Shown here piece after piece: positions 52,343 through 60,874 of a DNA stretch of 64,000 nucleotides. Numbering within the stretch: the stretch's first letter is position 1; each line of letters opens with the position of its first letter. The position numbers and the translations under genes were made by a program. Source of the stretch: Chitinophaga silvisoli (GTDB taxonomy: Bacteria; Bacteroidota; Bacteroidia; Chitinophagales; Chitinophagaceae); assembly GCF_003412465.1 (NCBI RefSeq), contig NZ_QTJV01000006.1, forward strand, positions 620,001 through 684,000, written 5' to 3'. Under the pieces are notes generated by a model. It was not told the DNA's origin, did not search any database, and worked only from the letters and a program-made list of their open reading frames with translations.

Positions 52343-52774
52343 TTACCACTTATCTACATCTTCACTATGTGAAGTAGCAGATGCAGTAGCGGCAGGTGCG
52401 GCAGCAGCTTCAACAGCGGCTTCCACAGCATCAGAAGAACCTTCTGCGCCTTCTCCATCTTCATCATCACGTACATAGTCGTGATTGTAGGCATCAAAAT
52501 CGAAGTCGGGCATCAACTCAGTCTTCACGTAGTTGATGGTCTCTGTTAATGCATTCAGGAACTTGTTGAAGTCCTCCTTGTACAGGAACACTTTGTGCCT
52601 GTCGTAACCATTGTCATTAAAGCGTTTTTTGCTTTCTGTAATGGTCAGAAAGTAATCGTTTCCCCGAGTGGTCTTTACATCAAAGAAGTATGTTCTTCTT
52701 TTGCCCGCTTTCAATCGTTTAGAAAAGATACTGTCATTATTTCTTTCCTGCTGATTGGTATTTTCGTACGCCAC
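52343..52774 (-). CDS. DUF3276 / PUR-type single-stranded nucleic-acid-binding protein
   Basis: 143 residues, GTG start at 52774. The N-terminal ~90 residues are the PUR-alpha-like fold found in Bacteroidota and spirochaetes (SKRLKAGKRRTYFFDVKTTR, then DYFLTITESKKRF and HKVFLYKEDFNKFLNALTET). An acidic, Ala-rich disordered tail follows (DDEDGEGAEG, AAVEAAAAPAATASAT). The borrelial homologue binds DNA and RNA and controls gene expression. Probably abundant and cytoplasmic. Confidence 0.9.
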   Translation of the reverse strand: MAYENTNQQERNNDSIFSKRLKAGKRRTYFFDVKTTRGNDYFLTITESKKRFNDNGYDRHKVFLYKEDFNKFLNALTETINYVKTELMPDFDFDAYNHDYVRDDEDGEGAEGSSDAVEAAVEAAAAPAATASATSHSEDVDKW

Positions 52775-52933
52775 AGTTGATAGATTTAAGTTGTTAACGA
52801 ATCAAATCCTTTTTCCAATAAGCAACAAATATACTATTGTTTTACAAATATCAAAATAATTTTAAATGATTTTGAAAAATGATAGAAAGACAGCTTAGGT
52901 ATTGGTTTTCAGGCATGTATAAGATTTTGATCC

Positions 52934-54730
52934 TTATTCTATTACAGATTCATCATCCCCTGATTGCTGGCGGGCATACAGTTCTGCATAATAACCGTTT
53001 AATGATAACAATTCATCATGGGTGCCTGTTTCAACGATCTTTCCTTCATCCAAAACGATGATCTTATCAAACTCAAACAGGGCAAAGATGCGGTGGGTAA
53101 TTATTATTGCAGTTTTGTCTTTCAGGTATGCATACAGATTACCAATGATTTCTTTCTCTGTACGGGCATCTACTGCCGACAGGCAGTCATCAAACACCAA
53201 CAGGTTGGGATCTTTGATCAAACCACGGGCTATTGAAATACGTTGTTTTTGTCCACCGCTCAAAGTCACCCCCCGCTCCCCTACTACTGTATTGAAGCCT
53301 TCCGGGAATCCCAGGATGTCTTTTTCTACGGATGCCTGCCGGGCCGCACGGCGTACTGCTTCCTCATTAGCTTCGGGGGTACCGAAACGGATATTGTTGG
53401 TGATTGTATCTGAAAACAGGAATACATCCTGCGGCACATAACTGATCTGTGTACGGAGGTCCTCCAGCTTCAGGGTTCTCAGGTCCATGCCATCCAGCAT
53501 CACTGCTCCCTCCTGGGGATCGTACATACGAATGAGCAACTGTGCCAGGGTAGATTTCCCTGAGCCTGTACGGCCTATTACGGCCACCTTTTCTCCCGGT
53601 TTCACGGTGAGATTGAAATTTTGAATCGCCTGGATACCTGTATGCGGATAAGTGAATGATACGTTTTTGAAAATCACCTCTCCCTTTACATCTATTGATT
53701 TTGCATCGGGCCTGTTATAGATAGCCGGCTGGATATCCAGGAATTCATTTAAGCGTTGCTGACTTGCAGCAGCACGTTGTACCATGCTGGCCACCATACC
53801 GATAGAGAGGAATGGGAACATGAGCATGTTTACATAGATCACGAATTCAGCGAGGTTGCCTACGGTGATATTGCCATGGATCACCTGGATCCCGCCGATG
53901 AAGATGGTTAAGAGTACACTCAAGCCGATCATCAATGCCATGCTGGGTTGGAAGAGTGCATCTGTCTTTGCCAGGCTTACAGAACTGATCTTGTAGTCTT
54001 CACTGGCTTTCTCAAAATGCCCGATCATGCCTTCTTCCTGCACGTATGACTTGATCACGCGGATACCGGAATAAGACTCCTGTGCGATAGACGTGATATT
54101 GGATAACTGTGACTGGATTCTTTCACTCTTCCTGTGAATGATATGGTTCACATAATAGATAGTGAGGGCCAGGAAAGGTAGTGGTGACAAGGTATACAGC
54201 GTGAGCAGGGGGTTCACATCTATCATGAGGTAGACCACGATCACGAGCATGAAAATAGTACGGGTGGCATACATGATAGCAGGGCCTACATACATGCGTA
54301 CGCGTGATACATCTTCTGTAATACGGCTCATAAGGTCGCCGGTACGGTGCATCTTAAAGAAGTTGAGGTCCAGCAGCTGGTAGTGCTGGTAAATTTCGTT
54401 CTTGAGGTCAAATTCAATGTGGCGGCTCATCACGATAAGTGACTGCCTTTGGAGATAGAGGAAGAAACCACTCAGTAAGGCAAATACCAGGAGCATTACG
54501 CCATAGAAGGCAAGGACCTTAGAGAAGTCGGAGTGGAAAATAGTTTTGAGATTGGTATCGCTGATCAGGTGATAGTTATTGAGGTTCTGTGCCAGCAGAT
54601 CGAAGATCTGGCGTACCATGATCGGTTGAAACACACTGAATACAATGGAGATTACTGTACAGATTAATCCTAGCAGGAATCGCCATTTGTATCGAAGAAA
54701 ATATTTATTCAGTACGGCAAGGTGTTTCAT
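52934..54730 (-). CDS. ABC exporter half-transporter (MsbA/multidrug type)
   Basis: 598 residues. Six N-terminal membrane helices (~15-320) precede one ATPase domain: Walker A GRTGSGKSTLAQLL, signature LSGGQKQRISIARG, Walker B LLVFDDCLSAVD, H loop ITHRI. The residue after Walker B is Asp in place of the usual catalytic Glu, as in one half of heterodimeric exporters. No second half-transporter gene is next to it. It could export lipid or hydrophobic drug. Confidence 0.92.
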   Translation of the reverse strand: MKHLAVLNKYFLRYKWRFLLGLICTVISIVFSVFQPIMVRQIFDLLAQNLNNYHLISDTNLKTIFHSDFSKVLAFYGVMLLVFALLSGFFLYLQRQSLIVMSRHIEFDLKNEIYQHYQLLDLNFFKMHRTGDLMSRITEDVSRVRMYVGPAIMYATRTIFMLVIVVYLMIDVNPLLTLYTLSPLPFLALTIYYVNHIIHRKSERIQSQLSNITSIAQESYSGIRVIKSYVQEEGMIGHFEKASEDYKISSVSLAKTDALFQPSMALMIGLSVLLTIFIGGIQVIHGNITVGNLAEFVIYVNMLMFPFLSIGMVASMVQRAAASQQRLNEFLDIQPAIYNRPDAKSIDVKGEVIFKNVSFTYPHTGIQAIQNFNLTVKPGEKVAVIGRTGSGKSTLAQLLIRMYDPQEGAVMLDGMDLRTLKLEDLRTQISYVPQDVFLFSDTITNNIRFGTPEANEEAVRRAARQASVEKDILGFPEGFNTVVGERGVTLSGGQKQRISIARGLIKDPNLLVFDDCLSAVDARTEKEIIGNLYAYLKDKTAIIITHRIFALFEFDKIIVLDEGKIVETGTHDELLSLNGYYAELYARQQSGDDESVIE

Positions 54731-54888
54731 TGGTTTGTCGCTCGTAAATATCCTTTAAGCATGATTGCTGATTGATCTTTCGGGATCAATTTTTTGGTTT
54801 CCTTTTCTATGTAGAAAGATGATTCCTTTCAGGTGCCTACATCTTTCTATGTAAAAAGGGAGAGGTTGCCCTCCCCCTTTCCTGTAGC

Positions 54889-55818
54889 TTATAAACTTTT
54901 CAAAGTCTCGATGATCTTCTGCTCGCTTTCAGCATCACTTACGTCCTGCTTCACGAATTTCTGACCAGTGATATTTTCGAACAGTTCTATATAGCGTTCG
55001 CTGACTGTGTTGACGAATTCATCGGTCATTTCAGGCACCTGCTGGCCTTCTTTGCCCTGGAATCCATTAGCCATCAGCCATTCGCGAACGAATTCTTTAG
55101 AGAGTTGTTTCTGTGCTTCGCCGGCTTTTTGTTTTTCCTCGTAGCCTTCTGCGTAGAAGTAGCGGGAAGAATCTGGTGTGTGGATCTCATCGATCACGTA
55201 GATGGTATCGCCAATTTTACCAAATTCATACTTGGTATCTACCAGGATGAGGCCACGTTTTGCAGCGAGTTCTTTACCACGGGCGAAGAGTGCCAGCGTA
55301 TATTTTTCCAGTTGCTCGTAATCTTCTTTACTTACAAGTCCTCTTGCGAGGATCTCTTCGCGGGAGATGTCTTCATCATGCCCTTCGTGCGCTTTGGTAG
55401 TCGGGGTGATGATAGGAGTTGGGAAATAATCGTTCTCCTTCAGGCCTTCAGGCATGGTGACACCGCACAGTTCGCGTTTACCGCTTTTGTAAGTTCTCCA
55501 GGCATGGCCGGTCAGGTTACCACGAACCACCATTTCTACCGGGAAAGTTTCACATTTTAAGCCAATGGTTACATTTGGCAAGGGTACAGCCTTTACCCAG
55601 TTAGGTACGATGTCCTTAGTAGCTTCCAGCATGATTGCTGCTACCTGGTTCAGTACCTGACCTTTGTAAGGAATGGGACGGGGCAGCACCACATCGAAAG
55701 CAGAAATACGGTTGCTGGCTACCATTACCATCTCTTTATCATTGATGGTGTATACGTCTCTTACCTTTCCCTTGTAAAAAGCCGTTTGCCCGGGAAATTT
55801 AAACTTTGACTCTAACAT
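54889..55818 (-). CDS. purC: Phosphoribosylaminoimidazole-succinocarboxamide synthase
   Basis: 309 residues. It joins CAIR and aspartate in purine synthesis with ATP (SAICAR synthetase). Conserved: FYKGKVRDVYTIND, RISAFDVVLPRPIPYKGQVL, VVRGNLTGHAWRTYKSG and the DTKYEFGKIG segment. The length is at the long end of the family because of a C-terminal extension (residues ~265-309), as seen in Bacteroidota. Single-gene unit. Confidence 0.96.
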   Translation of the reverse strand: MLESKFKFPGQTAFYKGKVRDVYTINDKEMVMVASNRISAFDVVLPRPIPYKGQVLNQVAAIMLEATKDIVPNWVKAVPLPNVTIGLKCETFPVEMVVRGNLTGHAWRTYKSGKRELCGVTMPEGLKENDYFPTPIITPTTKAHEGHDEDISREEILARGLVSKEDYEQLEKYTLALFARGKELAAKRGLILVDTKYEFGKIGDTIYVIDEIHTPDSSRYFYAEGYEEKQKAGEAQKQLSKEFVREWLMANGFQGKEGQQVPEMTDEFVNTVSERYIELFENITGQKFVKQDVSDAESEQKIIETLKSL

Positions 55819-55924
55819 GAAATAATACCGATTATAACGATTAATGAATATCCTTCATTCACAGGGCAATTTCTGCCGGCTATGCATTCAGATGCGCAAA
55901 AATACTTTAGCTGGGATTAATTAA

Positions 55925-57295
55925 CTAAGAAAACTTTAGAAGCCGGGAATTATTAGCACCGGCAAACTGGTGAATCAGGTTTAAAATATATTCATTGTCA
56001 GGGTACTGCGTGAGCCATTCCTTAACATCCATTCCGTTTGTGATAGCGGTTTCGCGGGGAATGTAGCCCATGCCGTAGAACCTGCCTTTTTCCATGAGGA
56101 TGCAGCTTTGTTCTGCAGCATCACGGCCGGCATCTACGATCATAAAAGAAGGCTGTGCCTTCTGCATGTGGATAATGGCAGCCCGTACCCGGAGATTATA
56201 GTATTCAGGTAATTCCTTTTTGTCGCAGGCACCTTTGCATTTGTGGCCAGTGAGCGGTTTGCAGGCACCGTCTCCTTTCTGGAGGAAGCAGAGGCGCGGG
56301 CAGAGATCGAATTCGCGGATCAGGCCTTTGAGCATCTGGTGACCTTGTACCAACAGGGGAAACGAGTGAAGCGGCATGGTATACTTGCGGCGGCGTTCGA
56401 TCACGAGGCGCAGGTAGCCGAGCTGGTCTTCGAAGGTATAGAAGCCATACTTGAACTCGATGTTCTTCTGACTCCTGTTATATTTAGGCCAGAGCCGTTT
56501 GATTTCCACGCTTTCCAGGATATTGGCCATCAGTTCAGTGCCTGTCACTTCGTGAGAGATACTGTGGATGTTGCGCAGGAACTCCTGTCGCTGGCGACTT
56601 GGATTATTGCCCGTGAAATGGCTGTTGACTCTTTTCTTGATATTTTTGGCCTTGCCGACATAGATGACTTTCCCTTTCTGATCATGAAAGTAGTAAACAC
56701 CGGGATTGGAAGGTAATGTCTTTACGTGGTCGGGAGGCAGGTTCGTAGGGAGGAACTGTTCCTTACTGGTGGTTTTGAGTGCTGCAGAAATAGCGTTGTT
56801 CGTATCCAGGCTCAGGTAGAGGCCGAAGAGCCGAACGGTAGCAGCAGCATCGCCGGCAGCGCGGTGGCGCTGTTCAACATTTATTTGCAGTGAGCGGCAA
56901 AGGTTGCCGAGGCTGTAGCTGGGTAAGCCGGGAACGATTTTACGACCGAGGCGTACAGTACAGAGTTTTTTAGTGCGGAGGTCGTAGCCTGCCTGCAGCA
57001 AATGATATTGTAGAAAAGAGTAGTCGAAATTGACGTTGTGCGCCACGAAGATCTTGTCTTTTAACAGGGCGAATACTTCGCCGGCAACATCTGCGAATTT
57101 AGGCGCGGAGGCCACCATATCGTCCGTAATGCCCGTGAGGGATTGGATATAGCGGGGAATGGGTACGCCAGGATTGATCAGCGATTCAAATTGCTGAACG
57201 ATTTGAGATCCATCATAAATGAAAATGGCTATTTCGGTGATGCCATTGGCACTCGCGTGCCCACCTGTGGTTTCGATATCGACGATTGCGTACAT
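55925..57295 (-). CDS. DnaQ-type exonuclease fused to a UvrC-like GIY-YIG domain
   Basis: 456 residues from the ATG at 57295 (MYAIVDIETTGG); an in-frame start 35 codons upstream gives an Arg/Pro-rich leader that does not belong. Residues 1-170 are a DEDDh 3'-5' exonuclease (DIETTGG, HNVNFDYSFLQ, HRAAGDAAATVRLF). Residues ~195-285 are a GIY-YIG nuclease domain as in UvrC and Cho (NPGVYYFHDQKGKVIYVGKA, SHEVTGTELMANILESVEIK). The C-terminus is conserved in this fusion, with cysteines (CPRLCFLQKGDGACK). The combined nuclease is known in Bacteroidota and actinobacteria and is thought to act in DNA repair. Confidence 0.9.
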   Translation of the reverse strand: MYAIVDIETTGGHASANGITEIAIFIYDGSQIVQQFESLINPGVPIPRYIQSLTGITDDMVASAPKFADVAGEVFALLKDKIFVAHNVNFDYSFLQYHLLQAGYDLRTKKLCTVRLGRKIVPGLPSYSLGNLCRSLQINVEQRHRAAGDAAATVRLFGLYLSLDTNNAISAALKTTSKEQFLPTNLPPDHVKTLPSNPGVYYFHDQKGKVIYVGKAKNIKKRVNSHFTGNNPSRQRQEFLRNIHSISHEVTGTELMANILESVEIKRLWPKYNRSQKNIEFKYGFYTFEDQLGYLRLVIERRRKYTMPLHSFPLLVQGHQMLKGLIREFDLCPRLCFLQKGDGACKPLTGHKCKGACDKKELPEYYNLRVRAAIIHMQKAQPSFMIVDAGRDAAEQSCILMEKGRFYGMGYIPRETAITNGMDVKEWLTQYPDNEYILNLIHQFAGANNSRLLKFS

Positions 57296-57408
57296 AGCTC
57301 CCTTCCTTTCCTCGGGGAACAAAGATAGGGATATTTTTGGCCTGCGACGGCAAGGAAGAGGATGAATGCTGATTAAAAAATGCAGGCCTCTTATATACAA
57401 AAAGAGTT

Positions 57409-57470
57409 GTTAGCCACCAGGTCGACATTCCCGAATCCATTGCACATGAAACCATCCTGGCAACTAACAA
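57409..57470. repeat. Imperfect inverted repeat with long loop
   Basis: GTTGTTAG plus CCAGG on the left and CCTGG plus CTAACAAC on the right, separated by ~30 bases. It lies between the DUF4142 stop and the exonuclease start, both on the minus strand. Confidence 0.45.
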
Positions 57471-57508
57471 CTACAATCTTTAATTTTATAACTGCATGAT
57501 TGAGCGCA

Positions 57509-58081
57509 TTATTTCTTTTTCAGCAGACTATCCAGTGTTTTTACATGTGTCTGATGCGCCTGCAGAGTAGGCAGTGTTTTGGAAGCAAAAGCTTTCAGTT
57601 CCGGATCACTTACATCATTGCTTGCTTTCTGGAACAGGTCTACTGCATCATTATGGTCTTTTACCATAGCATCTACATAAGCCTTATCGAAATCTTTACC
57701 GGTCTTTTTGCTGATATCGTCAATATCTTTCTTGTAGTCCACACCAACACTATCTGGCAGTGTGATATTCTTGGCAGCTGCAATTGATTTCAGTTCGTCA
57801 TTAGCTTTAGAGTGATCCGCTACCATTTGTTCACCAAAGGCTTTTACCTGTGGGTTCACACCTTTCTCCTGTGCAATTTTACCCAGGGCTACTTCTTTTA
57901 AACCTGCATCGGCAGCTTTTACAGCGAAGTCAGAGGAGCTTTGATCCACCGGAGCGGTTTCCTTGTTTACAGCCTGAGCGCTGTCTACAGCATCTTCATG
58001 CTTTGCTTCGGTATTACCACCGCAGGATTGTAACATCCAAACGGTCATCAACGTGGCGGCTACATAACTTAGTCTTTTCAT
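57509..58081 (-). CDS. DUF4142 lipoprotein
   Basis: 190 residues from the ATG at 58081 (MKRLSYVAATLMTVWMLQSC, lipobox Cys20); an in-frame start 8 codons upstream would place residues before the signal. The mature region is the DUF4142 four-helix domain of the ferritin-like superfamily (DFAVKAADAGLKEVALGKIA, then FGEQMVADHSKANDELKSIA and DKAYVDAMVKDHNDAVDLF). Such proteins are common, stress-linked envelope lipoproteins in soil bacteria. Function unproven. Confidence 0.88.
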   Translation of the reverse strand: MKRLSYVAATLMTVWMLQSCGGNTEAKHEDAVDSAQAVNKETAPVDQSSSDFAVKAADAGLKEVALGKIAQEKGVNPQVKAFGEQMVADHSKANDELKSIAAAKNITLPDSVGVDYKKDIDDISKKTGKDFDKAYVDAMVKDHNDAVDLFQKASNDVSDPELKAFASKTLPTLQAHQTHVKTLDSLLKKK

Positions 58082-58246
58082 GTCTAACTTTTTTAGGTTC
58101 AACAATTAATTACTGGGAGAGAGGCAAAAAAGGGGCCACTGCGCCGGTGCCAATTCCTGGAAACGGGCAATGCCTTGTTGGGAAAGGATTTTCTTAAAAC
58201 AACCTCTACTGTAATGATTTTCAGATAATTGTGGACACGTTTCTAC

Positions 58247-58269
58247 AAAAAAGGAACAGTTCCTTTTTT
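58247..58269. terminator. Orphan terminator-like hairpin
   Basis: AAAAAAGGAA, loop CAG, TTCCTTTTTT. It is symmetric and lies between two divergent promoters, where no coding gene ends. Confidence 0.5.
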
Positions 58270-58393
58270 ATTTTACCTGCATCCTGCGTTTTACCTGTTA
58301 TAAAAGGCTATGATCTATTATAAAGGGCTGTGATCCGACAAGGGGCCTGCGGCTGGCTTTTTAATTTCAAATGATAGGGCAAATTTCTTTTTT

Positions 58394-58431
58394 GGAACAT
58401 TCATTCTATATTTATTTGGAACATTCATTCT
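58394..58431 (+). promoter_or_regulatory. Two operator copies ahead of tetR
   Basis: GGAACATTCATTCT occurs at 58394-58407 and again at 58418-58431, 24 bp apart. The second overlaps the -33 element. A related 14-mer (AGAACGATCATTCT, 11 of 14 matching) lies in front of the downstream reductase gene, which supports a shared regulator site. Confidence 0.65.
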
Positions 58432-58446
58432 GTAATTATATCTTTG
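58415..58446 (+). promoter_or_regulatory. tetR promoter
   Basis: TTTG at 58415-58418, 20 bases, TATCTTTG at 58439-58446: full consensus. The start codon follows 7 bases later. The overlapping operator predicts autorepression. Confidence 0.7.
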
Positions 58447-58453
58447 CACCATC

Positions 58454-59026
58454 ATGGCACGTAACAAAGCATTCGATCCTGAAGAAAGGCTGGAAAAAGC
58501 AAGAGACCTCTTTTGGCAAAAGGGGTACAACGCTACATCCATGCAGGACCTCGTGGATGGTATGCAACTGAACAGAGCCTCTATATATGATACTTATGGC
58601 GACAAGCACGCCCTTTTCCAGCAATGTCTCTCTAACTACGCCAAACAGGCCCTGAAAGATTATAAGCAATGCTGCCAGGTATGCTCCCCGATCGCCGCTG
58701 TTGAACACATTGTACGCAAGGCTATTTCAAACAGAAAGGAAGGGCAGAGTTGCCTGATGGTTAAGACTTCCTTTGAACTGGCATCCATGGACCAGGGAAT
58801 AAAGGATCTCGTAAAGAACCAGGCACTGGAACTCATCAATGTTTTGCAGGAACTACTTGAAAAGGCTAAACAAATGGGAGAAATTCCCGCGGATAAAGAC
58901 CCAGGTGTAATGGCCCGCTTCCTGTACAGTAGTTTTAGCTCCATCTGGATGATGGATGTGTTATTCAATGATAAACAGTTAATTGATCAGCTGACTGATC
59001 ATATTTTAAACAGTATCAGGCATTAA
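58454..59026 (+). CDS. TetR/AcrR-family repressor
   Basis: 190 residues. The N-terminal HTH has FWQKGYNATSMQDLVDGMQ and NRASIYDTYGDKHALF. The C-terminal ligand domain contains Cys58, Cys73, Cys74 and Cys77 (the last three in QCCQVCSP) and Cys100, which would suit sensing of electrophiles or oxidants, as in NemR-like repressors of Old Yellow Enzymes; that reading is inference. An Old Yellow Enzyme gene follows 36 bases downstream, with its own operator copy. Confidence 0.9.
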   Translation: MARNKAFDPEERLEKARDLFWQKGYNATSMQDLVDGMQLNRASIYDTYGDKHALFQQCLSNYAKQALKDYKQCCQVCSPIAAVEHIVRKAISNRKEGQSCLMVKTSFELASMDQGIKDLVKNQALELINVLQELLEKAKQMGEIPADKDPGVMARFLYSSFSSIWMMDVLFNDKQLIDQLTDHILNSIRH

Positions 59027-59045
59027 AAATTTTTTGACCATTTTC

Positions 59046-59059
59046 AGAACGATCATTCT
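59046..59059 (+). promoter_or_regulatory. Operator ahead of the Old Yellow Enzyme gene
   Basis: AGAACGATCATTCT, a near-palindrome (AGAA, GATC and TTCT symmetric), 3 bases before the ATG. It resembles the two sites ahead of tetR. Confidence 0.6.
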
Positions 59060-59062
59060 AAT

Positions 59063-60124
59063 ATGTATCCAGCATTATTCTCACAATCCAGCATAGGCAA
59101 ATACGCCCTTTCCAACAAAGTCGTGATGGCTCCGACTGTAACAAAGCGCCGTGTCAATGATGGGGTACAACAGGACCTGATGGCCCACAAACGCCGTGTC
59201 ACTGACGGGGTTCCGAATGATCTGATGGTAGAGTATTACAGCCGTCGGGCAGGTGCCGGGTTGATTATAGCCGAAGGCACCAGCCCTGTGGAAAGCGGTA
59301 TGGGGCATGCGCACATGCCGGGGATCTATAGCAAGGCACAGGTAGCAGGATGGAAAAAGGTAACGGATGCAGTGCATGCAAATGGCGGTAAGATCTTTTT
59401 ACAGATTATGCATACGGGCAGGATCTCCCACCCTGCCAACATGCCGGCCAAGGCCAGGATTGTGGCACCCAGCGCGATTGCCGCCAATGGACAGATCTGG
59501 ACAATGGAACATGGTTACCAGCCTTATGGTACGCCCCGTGCTATGAGTACAGGAGAGGTACAGGAAATGGTGCAGTTGCATGTAAAGGCAGCGAAACAGG
59601 CAATGGAGGCCGGCTTCGATGGTGTGGAGCTGCATGCAGCCAACGGGTACCTGATGGAACAGTTCCTGCACCCGGATACGAATCAGCGGACGGATAAATA
59701 TGGTGGTAGTATTCCGAACAGGGTACGGTTTATACTGGAAACGGTGGCGGCTGTAAGTGCGGCGATTGGAAAGGACAGGACAGGGATCAGGCTTTCTCAT
59801 TATAGTAAGGTGAATGATCTGCAGCATCATGGACAGATTGATGCGACTTATGAATACTTAGTGGATGCGTTGGATACGTTTTCACTTTCATATATACATG
59901 TAGTGGATGGGCATAGTTTGGGTGAACCGGAGATACCAGCTATTCTGCTGGCGGGGATCAGAGCAAGGTTTAATGGCCCGCTGATACTGAATGGGAATTT
60001 CGATGCACTGAAGGCAGAGGATACTTTGCGGAGTGGGTTGGCGGATTTTGTGGCATTTGAACAACCATGTAACAGCGGGGTAAAATTGTCCGGTCCGCGG
60101 ATGAGCGCGGATTGTTTATCATAA
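59063..60124 (+). CDS. Old Yellow Enzyme-family alkene reductase with internal duplication and shortened C-terminus
   Basis: 353 residues. FMN-dependent reductase fold: MAPTVTKRR, FLQIMHTGRISHPANMP, ELHAANGYLMEQFLHPDTNQ with catalytic His/Asn and YGGSIPNRVRF. Residues 28-42 and 43-57 are tandem copies (KRRVNDGVQQDLMAH / KRRVTDGVPNDLMVE), an insert not expected in the family, near the active-site loop. The end, VAFEQPCNSGVKLSGPRM then SADCLS, lacks the ~25-residue tail (usually ending GYTDYP) of homologues. The 3' end recurs 690 bases downstream. Function may be impaired. Confidence 0.85.
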   Translation: MYPALFSQSSIGKYALSNKVVMAPTVTKRRVNDGVQQDLMAHKRRVTDGVPNDLMVEYYSRRAGAGLIIAEGTSPVESGMGHAHMPGIYSKAQVAGWKKVTDAVHANGGKIFLQIMHTGRISHPANMPAKARIVAPSAIAANGQIWTMEHGYQPYGTPRAMSTGEVQEMVQLHVKAAKQAMEAGFDGVELHAANGYLMEQFLHPDTNQRTDKYGGSIPNRVRFILETVAAVSAAIGKDRTGIRLSHYSKVNDLQHHGQIDATYEYLVDALDTFSLSYIHVVDGHSLGEPEIPAILLAGIRARFNGPLILNGNFDALKAEDTLRSGLADFVAFEQPCNSGVKLSGPRMSADCLS

Positions 60125-60218
60125 ATAGGTTAGGGTTTAGGTGAATGGGGTGTAAGCGGGTTTAGGTTTAGATGAATGGGTTAGTAAGTACGTTTAGGTT
60201 TAGAAGAAAAAAAGATTG

Positions 60219-60529
60219 GAGTTGATGAGAAGTGGTTTAATTTGAAAGAATGGAGAAGGAATGAGAGCGTGGAGTTGATGAAAAGTGGTTTAGTTTGAAA
60301 GAATGGAGAAGGAACGAGAGCGTGGAGTTGATGAGAAGTGGTTTAGTTTGAAAGAATGGAGAAGGAATGAGAGACTGGAGTTGATGAGAAGTGGTTTAGT
60401 TTGAAAGAATGGAGAAGGAATGAGAGCGTGGAGTTGAGAAGTAGAATGGTTTAAAAGAATGGCGGAGGAATGAGAGATTGGAATGAAGAAGTGGTTTAGT
60501 TTAAAAGAATGGAAAGGAATGAGAGAGTG
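60219..60529 (+). repeat. 53-bp tandem repeat array
   Basis: Four near-identical 53-bp units start at 60219, 60272, 60325 and 60378 (unit begins GAGTTGATGAGAAGTGGTTT). Two degenerate, shortened units (50 and 49 bp) start at 60431 and 60481. The array has no CRISPR-like spacers and all phases are strongly purine-rich. It is preceded by shorter TTTAGGTTTAG repeats (60125-60210). Confidence 0.9.
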
Positions 60530-60778
60530 GAGTTGTTGTTACGTGAAATTAGAGTAATAGTAAGAAGTAGGAATCAGCAATTGGAATTTGAAGTAATGTA
60601 GTGTTGTAGGCGTAACAAAAATGAAGTATCGATTGGATGAATGAAGTGGTGTAGTGTTAAAGCTTGAAGTATGAATCAGCAGAATGGACCTGTAACCAGG
60701 GTTTAACCAAACCCAACGAAGATTGATTCAGTGCAAGGTTGTATAGGCCCGCCGTCAAAGGCGGGAGCGAACTATCCG

Positions 60779-60818
60779 ATCCGCGGATATGAGCGCGGAT
60801 TGTTTATCATATATTAGA
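60779..60818 (+). repeat. Second copy of the reductase gene tail
   Basis: About 38 bases covering TCCGCGGAT, GAGCGCGGATTGTTTATCAT match the last codons and stop region of the reductase gene (60088-60126), with two extra bases in the middle. The two copies flank the tandem array. Confidence 0.8.
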
Positions 60819-60837
60819 TTGCTTGCAGCGAAGGAGA

Positions 60838-60869
60838 ATCCCGGTGACGCTTATTTGCATCACCGGGAT
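60838..60869. terminator. Hairpin terminator
   Basis: ATCCCGGTGA, a 12-base loop, TCACCGGGAT. The T-rich side is on the plus strand, so it best ends a rightward transcript through the repeat region, while also lying behind uxaC. Confidence 0.6.
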
Positions 60870-60874
60870 GTGTT

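Larger units (their letters stand above)
58082..58453. other. 372-base divergent intergenic region upstream of tetR
   Basis: Holds the promoter side of the DUF4142 gene, a terminator-like hairpin with no gene in front of it (58247-58269), and the tetR promoter with two operator copies (58394-58446). A near-repeat of TATGATCTATTATAAAGGGCTGTGATC character lies at ~58305-58335. No protein gene. Confidence 0.6.
60125..60874. other. 750-base non-coding region with repeats
   Basis: In order: TTTAGGTTTAG-type short repeats, the 53-bp array (60219-60529), purine-rich unique sequence to ~60700, a GC-rich hairpin CCCGCC loop GGCGGG (60748-60765), a second copy of the reductase gene tail (60779-60818), and a hairpin terminator (60838-60869). 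No protein gene. Confidence 0.75.

Noticed and set aside
60219..60529. CRISPR array
   Set aside because: Units are contiguous 53-bp tandem repeats without unique spacers, and no cas genes are in the window.
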